From positions 62,001-126,000 of the forward strand of contig NZ_MRBY01000002.1 of NCBI RefSeq assembly GCF_001904615.1: 64,000 bases of DNA, given 5' to 3'. Source of the stretch: [Limnothrix rosea] IAM M-220. GTDB lineage: Bacteria; Cyanobacteriota; Cyanobacteriia; Cyanobacteriales; MRBY01. The notes under the pieces were generated by a model. That model searched no databases and was not told the origin of the DNA. It saw only the letters and a program-made list of their open reading frames with translations. Shown piece by piece: positions 1 through 9,930 of this stretch (position 1 is the stretch's first letter; each line of letters starts with the position of its first letter). The position numbers were made by a program, and so were the translations under genes.

Positions 1-2870
1 GTTGTAGATAGCGTTTGTCTCGTCGTCAAAGAATCGTCAATAACCAGGACTGTCGGCAACACAAGCTTTGGCTTTAGACGGCTAATTTGCGTGTCAATGA
101 CAGCAATATTTTGTGTTCCTTTACGGACAAGTCGTTCAATTAAAGCTGCACTATCGAGCACCGCCACCAAACGTCCATCACCGAGAACCGTACAGCCCGA
201 AATATAGCTTGGTGGATTAATAGCACTACCAAAGGGCTTAATCACTAAGTTTTGTTCCAGTAAAATTTGATCAACTTTAATGCCCATCACATCTGTACCT
301 TGGGAAATGACAAGCACCATTTGTTGTCCAGCCTGTTTCCACACCGTACTCATATTGCTCCGTGCCCAAGTACCCATCATTTGTTGACGGCTGGCGATCA
401 GTGATGAGGGGTAGTTAAAACCAACTAGCAAGTCTTGGATGAGGGGGACAGGGCGACCCTTCCAAGTGAAGATTTCTTTGTTATCTTCTTTTTTGATGTC
501 TCCCGGAGCTGCCGCGGCGATCGCCGCCAGACTGTTAACGGGAATGGCGAGGAAACTTTCCTGGGCGCGGAATAAGAGTAACTTCGTAATCGTCATACTC
601 CAAGGCAAACGCAGCGTAAACGTTGTCCCTTTGCCTCGTTCTGAGGTGATGGAAATATTACCCTTCAGCGAGCGAATTTGCAGCCGTACCGCATCCAGAC
701 CGACACCCCGACCCGATAAATGACTCACCTGTGTCGCGGTCGAGAAACCCGGTACAAACAACAGTTCATAAAGTTGAGCTTCGGGCATTCCCTCTGCTTC
801 TTTGGCATCAATTACACCTTTTTCAATGGCTTTAGCGCGGATTTTTTCAATATCAATGCCCCGCCCATCATCGCGGACTTCTAAATAGGTCGAGTTACCC
901 CGGTTATAGGCTTTAATGACAATTGTGCCGGACTCTGATTTACCCGCAGCAAGGCGTTCTTCCGGGGTGTCGATACCATGGTCAAAGGCATTGCGGACGA
1001 GATGTACCAGCGGGTCGTAGAGCTTTGAAAGTACCGCACGATCAACCAGTGTATTTGTCCCTTCTAGCTCCAAAGAAACAGGCTTGTTTCCTTTAACGGA
1101 TAAATCCCGAATGGTACGGGGAAAACGATTTAACAAATCACCAATGGGCAACATTCTTGCTTCGAGGAGGTTGTGCTCTAGTTGCTTAATGGTTTGCTGT
1201 CGTTGCTTGAGGTTTTGCTGATCCTGCTGGTTAATGAGGGTCGTATCTTCGATGGTTTCTCCGAGTTGCGCCATTTCTTCGGCGATCGTCGCGGCAAATA
1301 CAACGAATTGGGCGAGCTGGGCACGGGCTTGGGGATTTTTAATCACCAGCTCCTTGGCGTATTGCTGGAACTGGTTGGTAATTTTATTGAAGCGGTTAAA
1401 CCAGCGCTTGAGGGAATCTAGGGCATCAAGGCTCTGTTTGTTGCGCAATAAAGCGCTATTGTCTTGGGTTACGAGTTCACCGACAAGGTTGTTGAGATAA
1501 TCCAGTCGTCCCATATCCAAGCGGACGCTCAAACTGCTGGTATCAATCATTGGTGCTGCTTGACTCGGCGATCGCCCAACGGACAAATCTCGCTTTGGTT
1601 GTGCCGGGGTCACCTCTGGTTTAGGGGCGGCGATGGGGGGTTCCGAGGTTTCTAAAGCTGGTGGTGCAGCTGGGGATGTGGTGACAGCAATGTTTGGTTC
1701 TGGGGTTGGAACAGGCGGGGTTTGTTCTCCTGTTGGTGCTGGCTGCGATCCTGCCGCAGTGACGGAGGCCAGATGTGCTTCAATGTCCTTGCCATTGAGT
1801 TCGAGGGGAGAATTAATGGCGGCTTCGACTGTTTCCTCCGCAACAGCACTGAGCAAATCGCTGGAATCTTCATCTTCAATGATCAGGCTCGCTAGATCAT
1901 CCTCTGAGAATAGCGGGATGCTGTCACCTTCTTCATCGTCTTCATCCCAAATATTGAGGGACGTTAGCTGTGCTTGTTCAAAAAGGAGGTCTGCTTCGGT
2001 CGCGATCGCCTCAGACACATTACTACCGTTAGGACTATGGGTTACATCTTCTACCGCCGCAACAATGTTATCTTCACCTGTTTTGGGTTGTGTTAATTGC
2101 AATAAAGTATGACTCGGCTCACCGCCCTGGGTACGATCGCCATTCACGACGGCCTGTTGACCTAAGCGAAAATCAGTTAAGGCCAGTGCTGCAATTTTTA
2201 TAACATCATCGCTATTGACTTTAACCGCGTCTGTAGCTGCTTGGGCGATCGCCGCAAAGCCCTCTAGATTCAGCATATCTCCCAAGGTAGAGAGTACTTC
2301 TAGTTGGGAAGTCAGCTCCGTAGTGGGAGAGCGAGTTGGGGGCTGTTTAACAAATTTCTCCAGACGTGCCAAGGCTTGGGGCACTTCCTCTTGGAAAATA
2401 AATTCTGTTAAATCCCCTTCCATTTGCATTTCGGGGAGTTCTGCCGCTTCGGAAAGGGCATGGCCGAGCTTTGTCTCTAGGGACTCAAAAATCGGTTTGG
2501 CTTTTGCCAAGGCTTGTTCGGGCTCATATTCGCCCATTTGGATCTGCTGCCGAATGGGTTCCTGGAGAGCATCATAGGCTTGCAATAACAGATTTTCTAG
2601 CTCGACATCAAAGACTGTGTCTTCTTTATAGAGGGCGCGAATGCCATTTTCTAAATCGTGGGCGATCGACTGCACAGCCATTAAACCAATACAAGCCGCA
2701 CCACCTTTAATCGAATGGGCAGCTCGCATCAAACCGTGGATTTTTTGTGCTTCATGATCTTGCACAAGAGTCATCAAACCAGACTCAAGATGCTGGAGTA
2801 GTTCCAATGATTCTTGCACAAAAAATTCATATGCTTGATCGTTGGTATCAACGCGTGTTTCGCTAGCCAT
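1..2870 (-). CDS. pixL: Hybrid CheA-type histidine kinase, PixL-like (3' end off the window)
   Basis: Chemotaxis-type kinase that should take signals from the neighbouring receptor and phosphorylate the CheY-like and PatA-like regulators to steer type IV pilus motility. About 956 codons are visible from the ATG at 2870. Domains in order: an HPt domain with phospho-acceptor His52 (AAHSIKGG), a long acidic/Pro-rich linker (residues about 230-440), a dimerisation helix, an ATPase domain with N-box HLVRNAFDHGID near residue 624 and G-boxes DDGRGID and GRGVGLDAV, a CheW-like domain, and the start of a receiver domain (VLVIDDS) at about residue 941, cut by the window edge. It is last in a five-gene minus-strand set. 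PixL is preferred over PilL because the receptor gene is GAF-rich and directly upstream; the family call is firm, the paralogue name less so. Confidence 0.85.
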   Translation of the reverse strand, partial: MASETRVDTNDQAYEFFVQESLELLQHLESGLMTLVQDHEAQKIHGLMRAAHSIKGGAACIGLMAVQSIAHDLENGIRALYKEDTVFDVELENLLLQAYDALQEPIRQQIQMGEYEPEQALAKAKPIFESLETKLGHALSEAAELPEMQMEGDLTEFIFQEEVPQALARLEKFVKQPPTRSPTTELTSQLEVLSTLGDMLNLEGFAAIAQAATDAVKVNSDDVIKIAALALTDFRLGQQAVVNGDRTQGGEPSHTLLQLTQPKTGEDNIVAAVEDVTHSPNGSNVSEAIATEADLLFEQAQLTSLNIWDEDDEEGDSIPLFSEDDLASLIIEDEDSSDLLSAVAEETVEAAINSPLELNGKDIEAHLASVTAAGSQPAPTGEQTPPVPTPEPNIAVTTSPAAPPALETSEPPIAAPKPEVTPAQPKRDLSVGRSPSQAAPMIDTSSLSVRLDMGRLDYLNNLVGELVTQDNSALLRNKQSLDALDSLKRWFNRFNKITNQFQQYAKELVIKNPQARAQLAQFVVFAATIAEEMAQLGETIEDTTLINQQDQQNLKQRQQTIKQLEHNLLEARMLPIGDLLNRFPRTIRDLSVKGNKPVSLELEGTNTLVDRAVLSKLYDPLVHLVRNAFDHGIDTPEERLAAGKSESGTIVIKAYNRGNSTYLEVRDDGRGIDIEKIRAKAIEKGVIDAKEAEGMPEAQLYELLFVPGFSTATQVSHLSGRGVGLDAVRLQIRSLKGNISITSERGKGTTFTLRLPWSMTITKLLLFRAQESFLAIPVNSLAAIAAAAPGDIKKEDNKEIFTWKGRPVPLIQDLLVGFNYPSSLIASRQQMMGTWARSNMSTVWKQAGQQMVLVISQGTDVMGIKVDQILLEQNLVIKPFGSAINPPSYISGCTVLGDGRLVAVLDSAALIERLVRKGTQNIAVIDTQISRLKPKLVLPTVLVIDDSLTTRQTLST

Positions 2871-3121
2871 CACCAAAATACGACCCTCTTAACAGCCAAT
2901 AATAAACATTCAAATTACACCTACATCACCATACGTAGAAATATGGGTTGATTCCGTGACAATCTCAAGACAAAATCGCCCCATATCACTAAATCTGGTT
3001 GCCCAGTACCTGAGCTCGCCTCCTCACCCGGCAGGCGATCGCCAAATCGAAAGTATTTCCTAAACATTTTGATTTAATGATAGGGAAAAAGATCCGGCGA
3101 TCGCCCAGAATCAGAAAGCAC

Positions 3122-6100
3122 CTACTTAACCTTAAACTCAGACACACTCTGTTTGAGTTCCTCAGCAACACCGAGCAGCTTAGTAAAAGATTGAGCAACT
3201 TTCACCGACTGCTCAGATGTTTGATTAGAAATACTCGCCACATCCTGCATTGTCTGATTGAGTTCATTAGAAATACTCACCTGAGTCGAAGCCGAGTTCG
3301 CAATCTGTTCAACCACACGGTTGATACTCGTACTCACCTTCGCCAAATCCGTCAGCGTTTGACGTGTCCCTTTCACCAACTTTGTGCCGATCAGAACCCG
3401 CTTACGACCGATGTCCATCGCCTTAATTACCTCATTAGTCTCCGATTGGATCTCCTCAATAATTTCCTCAATTTCCTTCGTCGCATTCGCCGATTGCTCC
3501 GCCAGAGTACGAACCTCATTCGCTACCGCAAAGCCCTGTTCCTCTTCACCCGCTCGAGTTGCCTCCACCGAAGCATTAAGGGCAAGCAAGTTCGTTTGGT
3601 TCGCCAGTTCACGAATCAAATTCAACACGCGGGAAATCTTTTGGGACGCATCAGCCAAGTTCTTTACCTTACGGGCAGTTGCCTCCACCGTTTGTTGAAT
3701 CGCCAAGATACCCTGTACAGTCCGGTTCATCGCCACATCACCCGCTTTAAGGGTTTTGTTCGCGAGTAATACTTTCTGTTGGGCATCCTGGGCATTCGTT
3801 GCGACCTCACGAATAGAAGTCGTCATATCCGTAATCTTTTGGAGCGCTTGACCAACACTTTCGGCCTGACGCAGGGACTCCGTGGACAGACTCTTAATTT
3901 GAATTTCACTTTCTTGAGCCGTTTCCGACACAATCAACGTAGAATCTTGCACCTGTTCCACCAGTTTTTGGAGATTCTCAATGGTGGCATTAAAAAAGTC
4001 AGCAACCGTCCCCATTTCCCCCTCAGTTACCCCTGCTCTGACGGTCAAGTCACCCTCAAAGGAGTTTTCGATTTCCTCTAGGAAGTTTTCGATCTGTCCT
4101 TGAAGTTGTTCTTTTTGTTGACGTTGTTCTTCGGAAGCTCTCTCAGCTTGCTCCCTCGATTCTTCAATTTCGCGCAGGAGGAGGGCTTGGTCTAGGGCAT
4201 AACCCAACTGAATCGCCACCTGTCGGAAAGACTCCACCAGCGGTGCTTCCCATTCACGGGTTCCGGAACATTGGTGCGCACCGAGCAAACCGTACAGCTT
4301 TTGGTTTACCAAAATGGGGACTACCACATTTGCCTTCACCTGCCACTTGCCGAGCTGTTCTTCGTGACAAGCTGTCAAACCCGCTTGGGACACATCGGGC
4401 GTGACCTGAACACGACCTTGGCGGTATGGCTCCACATAGTCCTCGGGGAAACAGGGCACTTCACCATCAGCCATCATGTCTTGGCTTAGTTTGCGCCAAC
4501 CGGAGGCAACGGCTTCATAGGGAATATTTCCACCCCAGTTTTCATCAAAGCGATAAACCACAACGCGATCACACTTCATGAGCTTGAGGGCTTCTTCCGT
4601 TCCTGTCCGGAAAATTCGCTCAACATCCAAGGATTCACGAATTCGGAAACTGATCAAGTTCACCTGTTTCGTCCGGGTGACCGCCTGTTCTTGGGCGCGG
4701 CGGAGGAGGGCTTGGTCTAGGGCATAACCTACTTGTTCAGAGAGTTGGCGCAGGGTTTCGGTTTCGAGCTCTGTCCAAGATCTTGTGCTTGAGCATTGGT
4801 GGACTACGAGCAAACCGTAGAGTCTCTGGTTCGCCACAATGCCGGCTGCCATGTAGCCTTTCACGCCATAGGGCGAAAATTCATTGATGTGGCAATCTGC
4901 AAAGTCCGAATTAAAAATATCGGTAACGGCTTTAACGTTGCCCTTGAGATAGGATTTGGAGAATTTTTCTGTAACATGGGGTTCGTTCGTCCGTACACCA
5001 AGGGTTGCAGGGTAGCCGGCATTGACTGATTCTGCGGTAATCAAGCCTTTCCACGAGGAGTCGAATTCATACACAATGGCGCGATCGCTGCCGAGGATAT
5101 CGCGGGTTTCTTCCACTGCCACGGTTAAGATTGCTTCAACCTCAGATGTTTCCTGGAGACGCAGGCGGGTTTCATCTAACCGTTTTGCCTGTTCTTGATC
5201 TTGCCGTAGGAAGGCTTCTTCTAGGACATAGCCCACTTGCTGGGCAATTTGTTTGAGGGTTCCCGTTTCCGTTTCATTCCATTGGCGTGGCCCGGAACAT
5301 TGATGGGCAATGAGCAAACCATAGAGTTTTTGGTTCGCCACAATCCCCACAGCCATATAGCCTTTCACGCCGTGGGATTCAAATTCCTTGATGTGGCAAT
5401 CTTGGAATTCTGCGTCGTAGATATTGGCGTAGGCGGTCACTTTACCGCGCAGGTATGACTTTGCGAATTTTTCGGTCACTCGAGGCTCGTTGGTCTTGAG
5501 TCCCATGATCGAGAGGTGGCCTTGGCCAACGGATTCGGCATTAATTAAGCCCCGCCATTCTTCGTCAAATTTGTATACAATGGCGCGATCTGCCTTGAGG
5601 ATATCGCGGGTTTCATCTACTGCAGCGGCGAGGATTTCACTCACTTCAAAGGATTCTTGGAGGCGAGCACTAATGTCACTGAGGCGTTGGGCACGCTCTG
5701 CGGTCATTTGCCGTTGTTCAATTAGACTAATTCGCTCTAGGGCAAAGCTGACTTGGTTACTGATTTGACGTAGTAAGCTATTTTCGGAGTCTTGCCACTG
5801 GCGTGTTCCGTGACAGTTGTGGACGACGATGAGACCAAAGAGTTTTTTCTCGATAGTGATTGGCGCAATCATGAGGGAGCGCACTTGAGCGAGTTCGAGA
5901 TGTTCTAGCTGAAATTCACTTAAGCCGGCACCGGATAAACGGTTAAGGATAGTGGTTTTGCCTCTTTGTGCTTGTTTCACGTAGCGTTCGTCTAGGCCAC
6001 AGTCATGCAAGCTCTTGTCTATTAGGCTCTTCCAACGGGGGTCTGCGGATTCGGCGATCGCCATGCCTTTGAGTTGATCATCAACCTTAAAGACCAAAAC

Positions 6101-7504
6101 ACGATCTGCCTTAAGGGCTTCTCGGGCATCATCCACAATGCTATCGAGGATTTCTTCAACATCATCATACGCACCCAAACGCGATGAAATGTCATTGAGA
6201 ATTTTTGCTTGGAGCGCCGCATTTTCCTGTTGCTGTAGTGCGAAGGCTTGGTCAAGGGCAGTACCAACTTGTCCGGCGGCCTTCTTCAGGAGTTCAGCCT
6301 CACCATCGGTCCAACGGCGCGCCATTGTACATTGGTGCACAACCAAGAAACCCACCAGCCTTTGGCTCGCGATCACAGGGGCAACCAAACTTGCTCGAAT
6401 GGCTCGTGCTTTCAATTGATCAACAATCGCGTCATCTAGTTCTAAATCGTAAATATCATTCACGCGATTTAGTTGGCCTCGCCCATAGCCTTCGTGGTAG
6501 GACACATCAAACCACGGACTCGGCAAAGCCATCCCCATTGTGGTGGGAAACTGACGCTCGACGGACTCGGCCACCACCTGATGTTGTCCATCGGTGCCTA
6601 GGCGACAAATCGTCACCCGATCACTTTTCATGGCACTATGTACTTCCTGTACCGCTGCTGTGAAAATATCATCCGGTGTTAACGATTCTCGAATGCGAAC
6701 ACTAATTTGGTTGAGCCACTGGGCCTGTTCTGCAGCATCCCGCTGCTTTTCCAAGAGTTGGGCTTGGTCGAGGGCATAACCCACCTGCACGGCCAATTGC
6801 CGGAAAAAATCAATTTCGGATTCTGACCATTCCCGGGGATTCGAACACTGATGGGCAACCAGTAATCCGTACAATTCACCTTCTAAAAGTAATGGTGTCG
6901 TTAAGCTTGCTTGGGTCTCTAGTTTCTGGAGCTGCTCTAACAGGGAACTATCCAGTTGAACACTATTACTCGTATCATCAACGGCTTCAACCCGGCCTTG
7001 TTGGTAAAGTTTGACGGCCTGATCCGACATTTCATTGGCCATGTAATAGGAGCCGAGGGCACTAGGCCAGCGGCGTTCAACGGCCTCATAGGCGGCCTTC
7101 GCCAAGTAGTTCTCGTCGAAAATATAGACTAAAACCCGATCAACATCGAGGGCATTGCGGGCATCGGCAACGGTGGCACTCAGAATGTACTCAAAGTTTA
7201 AGGACTCTCGAATGTGGGAGGTCATGGCATTAAGCAACTCTGCCCGCTCTACAGCTGCCCGCTCATTGGCGAGGAGTGACTGGAGCTCGTCCGTCATCAT
7301 GTCGATATTCGAACGCAGACTGCTGAGTTCTCCCACTAAGGCTCCTGCTTTAGATGTGAGGGCGGAGTGTTTGGCCTCGGAGGAAGACAAGGATTGCACA
7401 GGAACAAGGGTCAAGGTTTCCTCAATCCGCCGTTCTTGGGAGGCAGAATCCATGCCATTGTTTTTGTTGGGGTCATTGTTCGGGCGAATAGGGATCTGGG
7501 TCAT
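3122..7504 (-). CDS. pixJ: Six-GAF soluble methyl-accepting photoreceptor-like protein, PixJ-like
   Basis: Chemoreceptor of 1460 residues. Six tandem GAF domains begin near residues 91, 265, 435, 610, 780 and 950; most end with a motif like LYGLLVAHQCS. They are followed by a HAMP-like segment (about 1135-1190) and a cytoplasmic MCP signalling domain whose hairpin tip (ASVEATRAG) lies near residue 1315. No transmembrane segment or periplasmic domain is visible, so it is probably soluble. GAF4, GAF5 and GAF6 carry a Cys-His dyad (C703-H704, C871-H872, C1046-H1047) where phytochromes and cyanobacteriochromes attach bilin. GAF6 also has a second Cys, C1018, in a VPCF motif. This supports a phototaxis photoreceptor rather than a chemical sensor. 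Bilin binding is inferred, not shown. Confidence 0.88.
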   Translation of the reverse strand: MTQIPIRPNNDPNKNNGMDSASQERRIEETLTLVPVQSLSSSEAKHSALTSKAGALVGELSSLRSNIDMMTDELQSLLANERAAVERAELLNAMTSHIRESLNFEYILSATVADARNALDVDRVLVYIFDENYLAKAAYEAVERRWPSALGSYYMANEMSDQAVKLYQQGRVEAVDDTSNSVQLDSSLLEQLQKLETQASLTTPLLLEGELYGLLVAHQCSNPREWSESEIDFFRQLAVQVGYALDQAQLLEKQRDAAEQAQWLNQISVRIRESLTPDDIFTAAVQEVHSAMKSDRVTICRLGTDGQHQVVAESVERQFPTTMGMALPSPWFDVSYHEGYGRGQLNRVNDIYDLELDDAIVDQLKARAIRASLVAPVIASQRLVGFLVVHQCTMARRWTDGEAELLKKAAGQVGTALDQAFALQQQENAALQAKILNDISSRLGAYDDVEEILDSIVDDAREALKADRVLVFKVDDQLKGMAIAESADPRWKSLIDKSLHDCGLDERYVKQAQRGKTTILNRLSGAGLSEFQLEHLELAQVRSLMIAPITIEKKLFGLIVVHNCHGTRQWQDSENSLLRQISNQVSFALERISLIEQRQMTAERAQRLSDISARLQESFEVSEILAAAVDETRDILKADRAIVYKFDEEWRGLINAESVGQGHLSIMGLKTNEPRVTEKFAKSYLRGKVTAYANIYDAEFQDCHIKEFESHGVKGYMAVGIVANQKLYGLLIAHQCSGPRQWNETETGTLKQIAQQVGYVLEEAFLRQDQEQAKRLDETRLRLQETSEVEAILTVAVEETRDILGSDRAIVYEFDSSWKGLITAESVNAGYPATLGVRTNEPHVTEKFSKSYLKGNVKAVTDIFNSDFADCHINEFSPYGVKGYMAAGIVANQRLYGLLVVHQCSSTRSWTELETETLRQLSEQVGYALDQALLRRAQEQAVTRTKQVNLISFRIRESLDVERIFRTGTEEALKLMKCDRVVVYRFDENWGGNIPYEAVASGWRKLSQDMMADGEVPCFPEDYVEPYRQGRVQVTPDVSQAGLTACHEEQLGKWQVKANVVVPILVNQKLYGLLGAHQCSGTREWEAPLVESFRQVAIQLGYALDQALLLREIEESREQAERASEEQRQQKEQLQGQIENFLEEIENSFEGDLTVRAGVTEGEMGTVADFFNATIENLQKLVEQVQDSTLIVSETAQESEIQIKSLSTESLRQAESVGQALQKITDMTTSIREVATNAQDAQQKVLLANKTLKAGDVAMNRTVQGILAIQQTVEATARKVKNLADASQKISRVLNLIRELANQTNLLALNASVEATRAGEEEQGFAVANEVRTLAEQSANATKEIEEIIEEIQSETNEVIKAMDIGRKRVLIGTKLVKGTRQTLTDLAKVSTSINRVVEQIANSASTQVSISNELNQTMQDVASISNQTSEQSVKVAQSFTKLLGVAEELKQSVSEFKVK

Positions 7505-7600
7505 GGTTGTTTCGGCAAATTCAACAGGATGGGGTTTGGAAAAAAGTTAATCTAAAGGTTATGTTTCAAAATTTTGTTGCTGGTCGGTTTGGTCGCCTTT

Positions 7601-8104
7601 TTAGGTTGGCGATCGCAGGGTTTCGAGTAGGGCTTCTAAATTGAAACTTGTTACTTGAATATTCCCGGTCGTTGTCAGGTGACCAGCAATCAAAGGGGCG
7701 ACCTCTGCTTTGAAAGGGACGGGTAATCCGGTTTGAATATCTTGGGGATCGCAACGCATCAGTTGTCGCACTTCTGCGACGAGAATACCAAAGCTTTGTT
7801 GATTGACAGTGACCTTGAGCACATTGCACTTATCAGACTGATAATCCGCACTCAGGAGGGGCGCTAAGCCGAGGGCATAGGACAAGTCAACGAGCCAGAG
7901 TACCTCACCACGCCAACCGCAAACACCGACTACGGCTGGGGGAAGATCGGGGATCTGAACAATTTTGCCGAGCTCTAAATTAATGGTTTCAGTCAGCTGG
8001 CTCGTTTGAACCATGCCCCACACCTTCTGGGTCAGGAGGAAGCTGATAAATTGTTTCTGGGTAGTCGGCGGATCTGTAGAAGTCTTTGGAGCCATGTCAT
8101 GCAA
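7601..8104 (-). CDS. pixI: CheW-like coupling protein, PixI-like
   Basis: CheW-fold adaptor of 167 residues expected to bridge the receptor (PixJ) and kinase (PixL) in the cytoplasm. The CheW domain covers about residues 15-160, with the conserved turn VVGVCGWRGEVLWLVDLSYALG. A second ATG three codons downstream (8095) is an equally good start. It lies about 100 nt upstream of the receptor gene and downstream of a CheY gene, matching the pixGHIJL and pilGHIJL orders. The domain family is clear; the name rests on the operon. Confidence 0.83.
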   Translation of the reverse strand: MHDMAPKTSTDPPTTQKQFISFLLTQKVWGMVQTSQLTETINLELGKIVQIPDLPPAVVGVCGWRGEVLWLVDLSYALGLAPLLSADYQSDKCNVLKVTVNQQSFGILVAEVRQLMRCDPQDIQTGLPVPFKAEVAPLIAGHLTTTGNIQVTSFNLEALLETLRSPT

Positions 8105-8250
8105 CCTTTGAGAGGGGAATGGCAGATGTCCCTAGTAGTACAAATAAAAGCTTAAGATGTAAGGAAAAAAATCTTTGGGGCGATCGCCAGCCGGGTGAGG
8201 GGAGGGCTGACGAAGCAAACAAAACGTGTGTGCGATCTATTACTAAATAA

Positions 8251-8613
8251 TTAACGAACCCATCTACGTACAGCAGCCACTAGCTCGTCTTGGTCAATGG
8301 GTTTTGTCACATAGTCATCAGCCCCCTGCTTTGCTGCCCATTTTTTGTCCATTTTTTCAGATTTACTAGAACACATCACAATCGGAATTTTTTCTGTCTT
8401 CGGATCCTTTTTGAGTTCGCGACATAGGCCAAAGCCACTTTGACCGGGCAACACCACATCCAAGACAATGCCATCTACTGGTTTTTGGCTTAAAATCGCC
8501 TTCGCTGCTTCTGCAGTAGTCACCTTCAGTAGCGTAAACCCAGCTCCTTCAAGACAGGATGTAATAATTTGTGCTTCAGTCGGACTGTCTTCAACGAGCA
8601 ATAATGTTGCCAT
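8251..8613 (-). CDS. pixH: CheY-type single-domain response regulator, PixH-like
   Basis: Stand-alone receiver domain of 120 residues with no output domain. The acidic pocket is at E8/D9, the predicted phospho-acceptor is D52 (IVLDVVLPG) and the conserved lysine is K104 (YVTKPID). It is likely phosphorylated by the PixL kinase and acts as one of two regulators in the taxis pathway. The ATG is preceded by a purine-rich AGAGGT (minus strand). It sits between the PatA-type regulator and the CheW gene. Receiver identity is near certain; the Pix assignment is from context. Confidence 0.86.
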   Translation of the reverse strand: MATLLLVEDSPTEAQIITSCLEGAGFTLLKVTTAEAAKAILSQKPVDGIVLDVVLPGQSGFGLCRELKKDPKTEKIPIVMCSSKSEKMDKKWAAKQGADDYVTKPIDQDELVAAVRRWVR

Positions 8614-8697
8614 CTTAAACCTCTAAAATTAACGAAAAAAGGATATAAATCCTACGGTATTGTAAGGCGATCGCCCTTAGAAAACTTGTCGTTTTCT

Positions 8698-9930
8698 TCA
8701 CAAAGCAGAACTAGAAACCTCAGCACTAAGACTCGCCTCACCTGTTTGCCCTTGCTCAGCTATTTCCTCCAAATATTTTTCAATCAGAGCAATCGTTTTT
8801 TCTGGATCTGGGGGTTTACCCAGAAAATCAGACGCACCCACTAACTTGGCACGATTACGATCAATGAGAGTATCGCGACTCGTCAAGACAATAATGGGCG
8901 TTTTCTCAAAGACCGATGTTTGTCGCAAAAACTTACAAACGCTATAACCACTGGCATTGGGCATCACCAAATCAAGGATAATAATATCCGGCTGGTTTTC
9001 AATGAGCTTGGCAACCCCCCGCATCGGTTCATTAATAGCTAATGTTTGGTAACCTGCACCTTCTAAAATCTTTTTTAATGTTTGAAGAATGACGGGACTA
9101 TCATCAATACAAGCAATCAGACCTTCACGTCCTTTACCTTTACTACCCGCCTTACGGGAACCTCCAGACCCAGAAGCATCAACACTCCTATTGGCAAAGG
9201 GGTGGGGTAAATCAGCAACTTTTTTCAGTTGGACAATGCGCTTTTTCAGCAGGGGTATTAAAGCCTTTGTGACATTGGTGACGGATTTGCCCAGTCGCAC
9301 AGAAATATCCCAGAGGGTATATTTTCCATTGAGGTACTTCCCGAATACTCCCAAGGCTGCCGGGTCAATCCCCGATTTTAGGACTGGGGCAAGGGTCGGA
9401 TTTAAATTCCTCAAACCAGCCACTTGCCACTGGCGTTGGAGAGCCATCACCTTCGAGATATCTGGCTCCACTTCTAAATAGGACAAAGAAAGACTCAAAG
9501 CCATTTCTGTTGGGTTGCGTGCATCTTCCTGCCACTCGACCGTCGCGTTGCCATAACAACCTAAATCAAAAAATACTTCTTGGGCGATCGCCCGAATAAT
9601 TGCCTTAGCCTGCACTACCGAAATCTGTTTATTTGTGATGCCCTGATACAACAGCTGATACTCCCACATGTGAGCATCTTGGAGATCGCTAGGATTTGGA
9701 ATCCACTGGGGCATCAATCGCTGCGTAATACGATTCCAACGGCGTGTCTCATGTTGTCCAGCTTTTGCGTAGAGTAAACGGCCAGACAGCAAATAAATCC
9801 GCCCCTTTGTCTGACTACTACCCACGACCAACTCCCCCGTTGCCCGTTTTTGACAAAGAACATTCAGTTGTTCAGCAATCAATTTTAGGGTGTTAGCTGT
9901 CATATCATTTTTTAGAGCTTTATCGCTCAT
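8698..9930 (-). CDS. pixG: PatA-family response regulator, PixG-like
   Basis: Regulator of 410 residues from the ATG at 9930. The frame stays open upstream to 10029, but that extension has no homology I recognise. The N-terminal half has the DUF4388-like segment (ATGELVVGSSQTKGRIYLL) of PatA/PixG/PilG proteins. The C-terminal half is a receiver domain: IACIDDSP, phospho-acceptor in IIILDLVMP, and a lysine in FLGKPPD. There is no DNA-binding domain. It is the first gene of the minus-strand taxis set; PixG-type proteins are outputs to the pilus motors in Synechocystis. The family is certain; whether this is the pix or pil paralogue rests on the GAF-rich receptor downstream. Confidence 0.83.
   Translation of the reverse strand: MSDKALKNDMTANTLKLIAEQLNVLCQKRATGELVVGSSQTKGRIYLLSGRLLYAKAGQHETRRWNRITQRLMPQWIPNPSDLQDAHMWEYQLLYQGITNKQISVVQAKAIIRAIAQEVFFDLGCYGNATVEWQEDARNPTEMALSLSLSYLEVEPDISKVMALQRQWQVAGLRNLNPTLAPVLKSGIDPAALGVFGKYLNGKYTLWDISVRLGKSVTNVTKALIPLLKKRIVQLKKVADLPHPFANRSVDASGSGGSRKAGSKGKGREGLIACIDDSPVILQTLKKILEGAGYQTLAINEPMRGVAKLIENQPDIIILDLVMPNASGYSVCKFLRQTSVFEKTPIIVLTSRDTLIDRNRAKLVGASDFLGKPPDPEKTIALIEKYLEEIAEQGQTGEASLSAEVSSSAL

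Noticed and set aside
1633-2112. 159-residue plus-strand ORF rich in Ser
   Set aside because: Antisense shadow of the acidic linker of the CheA-type kinase.
3077-3769. 230-residue plus-strand ORF rich in Arg/Leu/His
   Set aside because: Lies opposite the MCP signalling domain; an antisense shadow of a certain gene.
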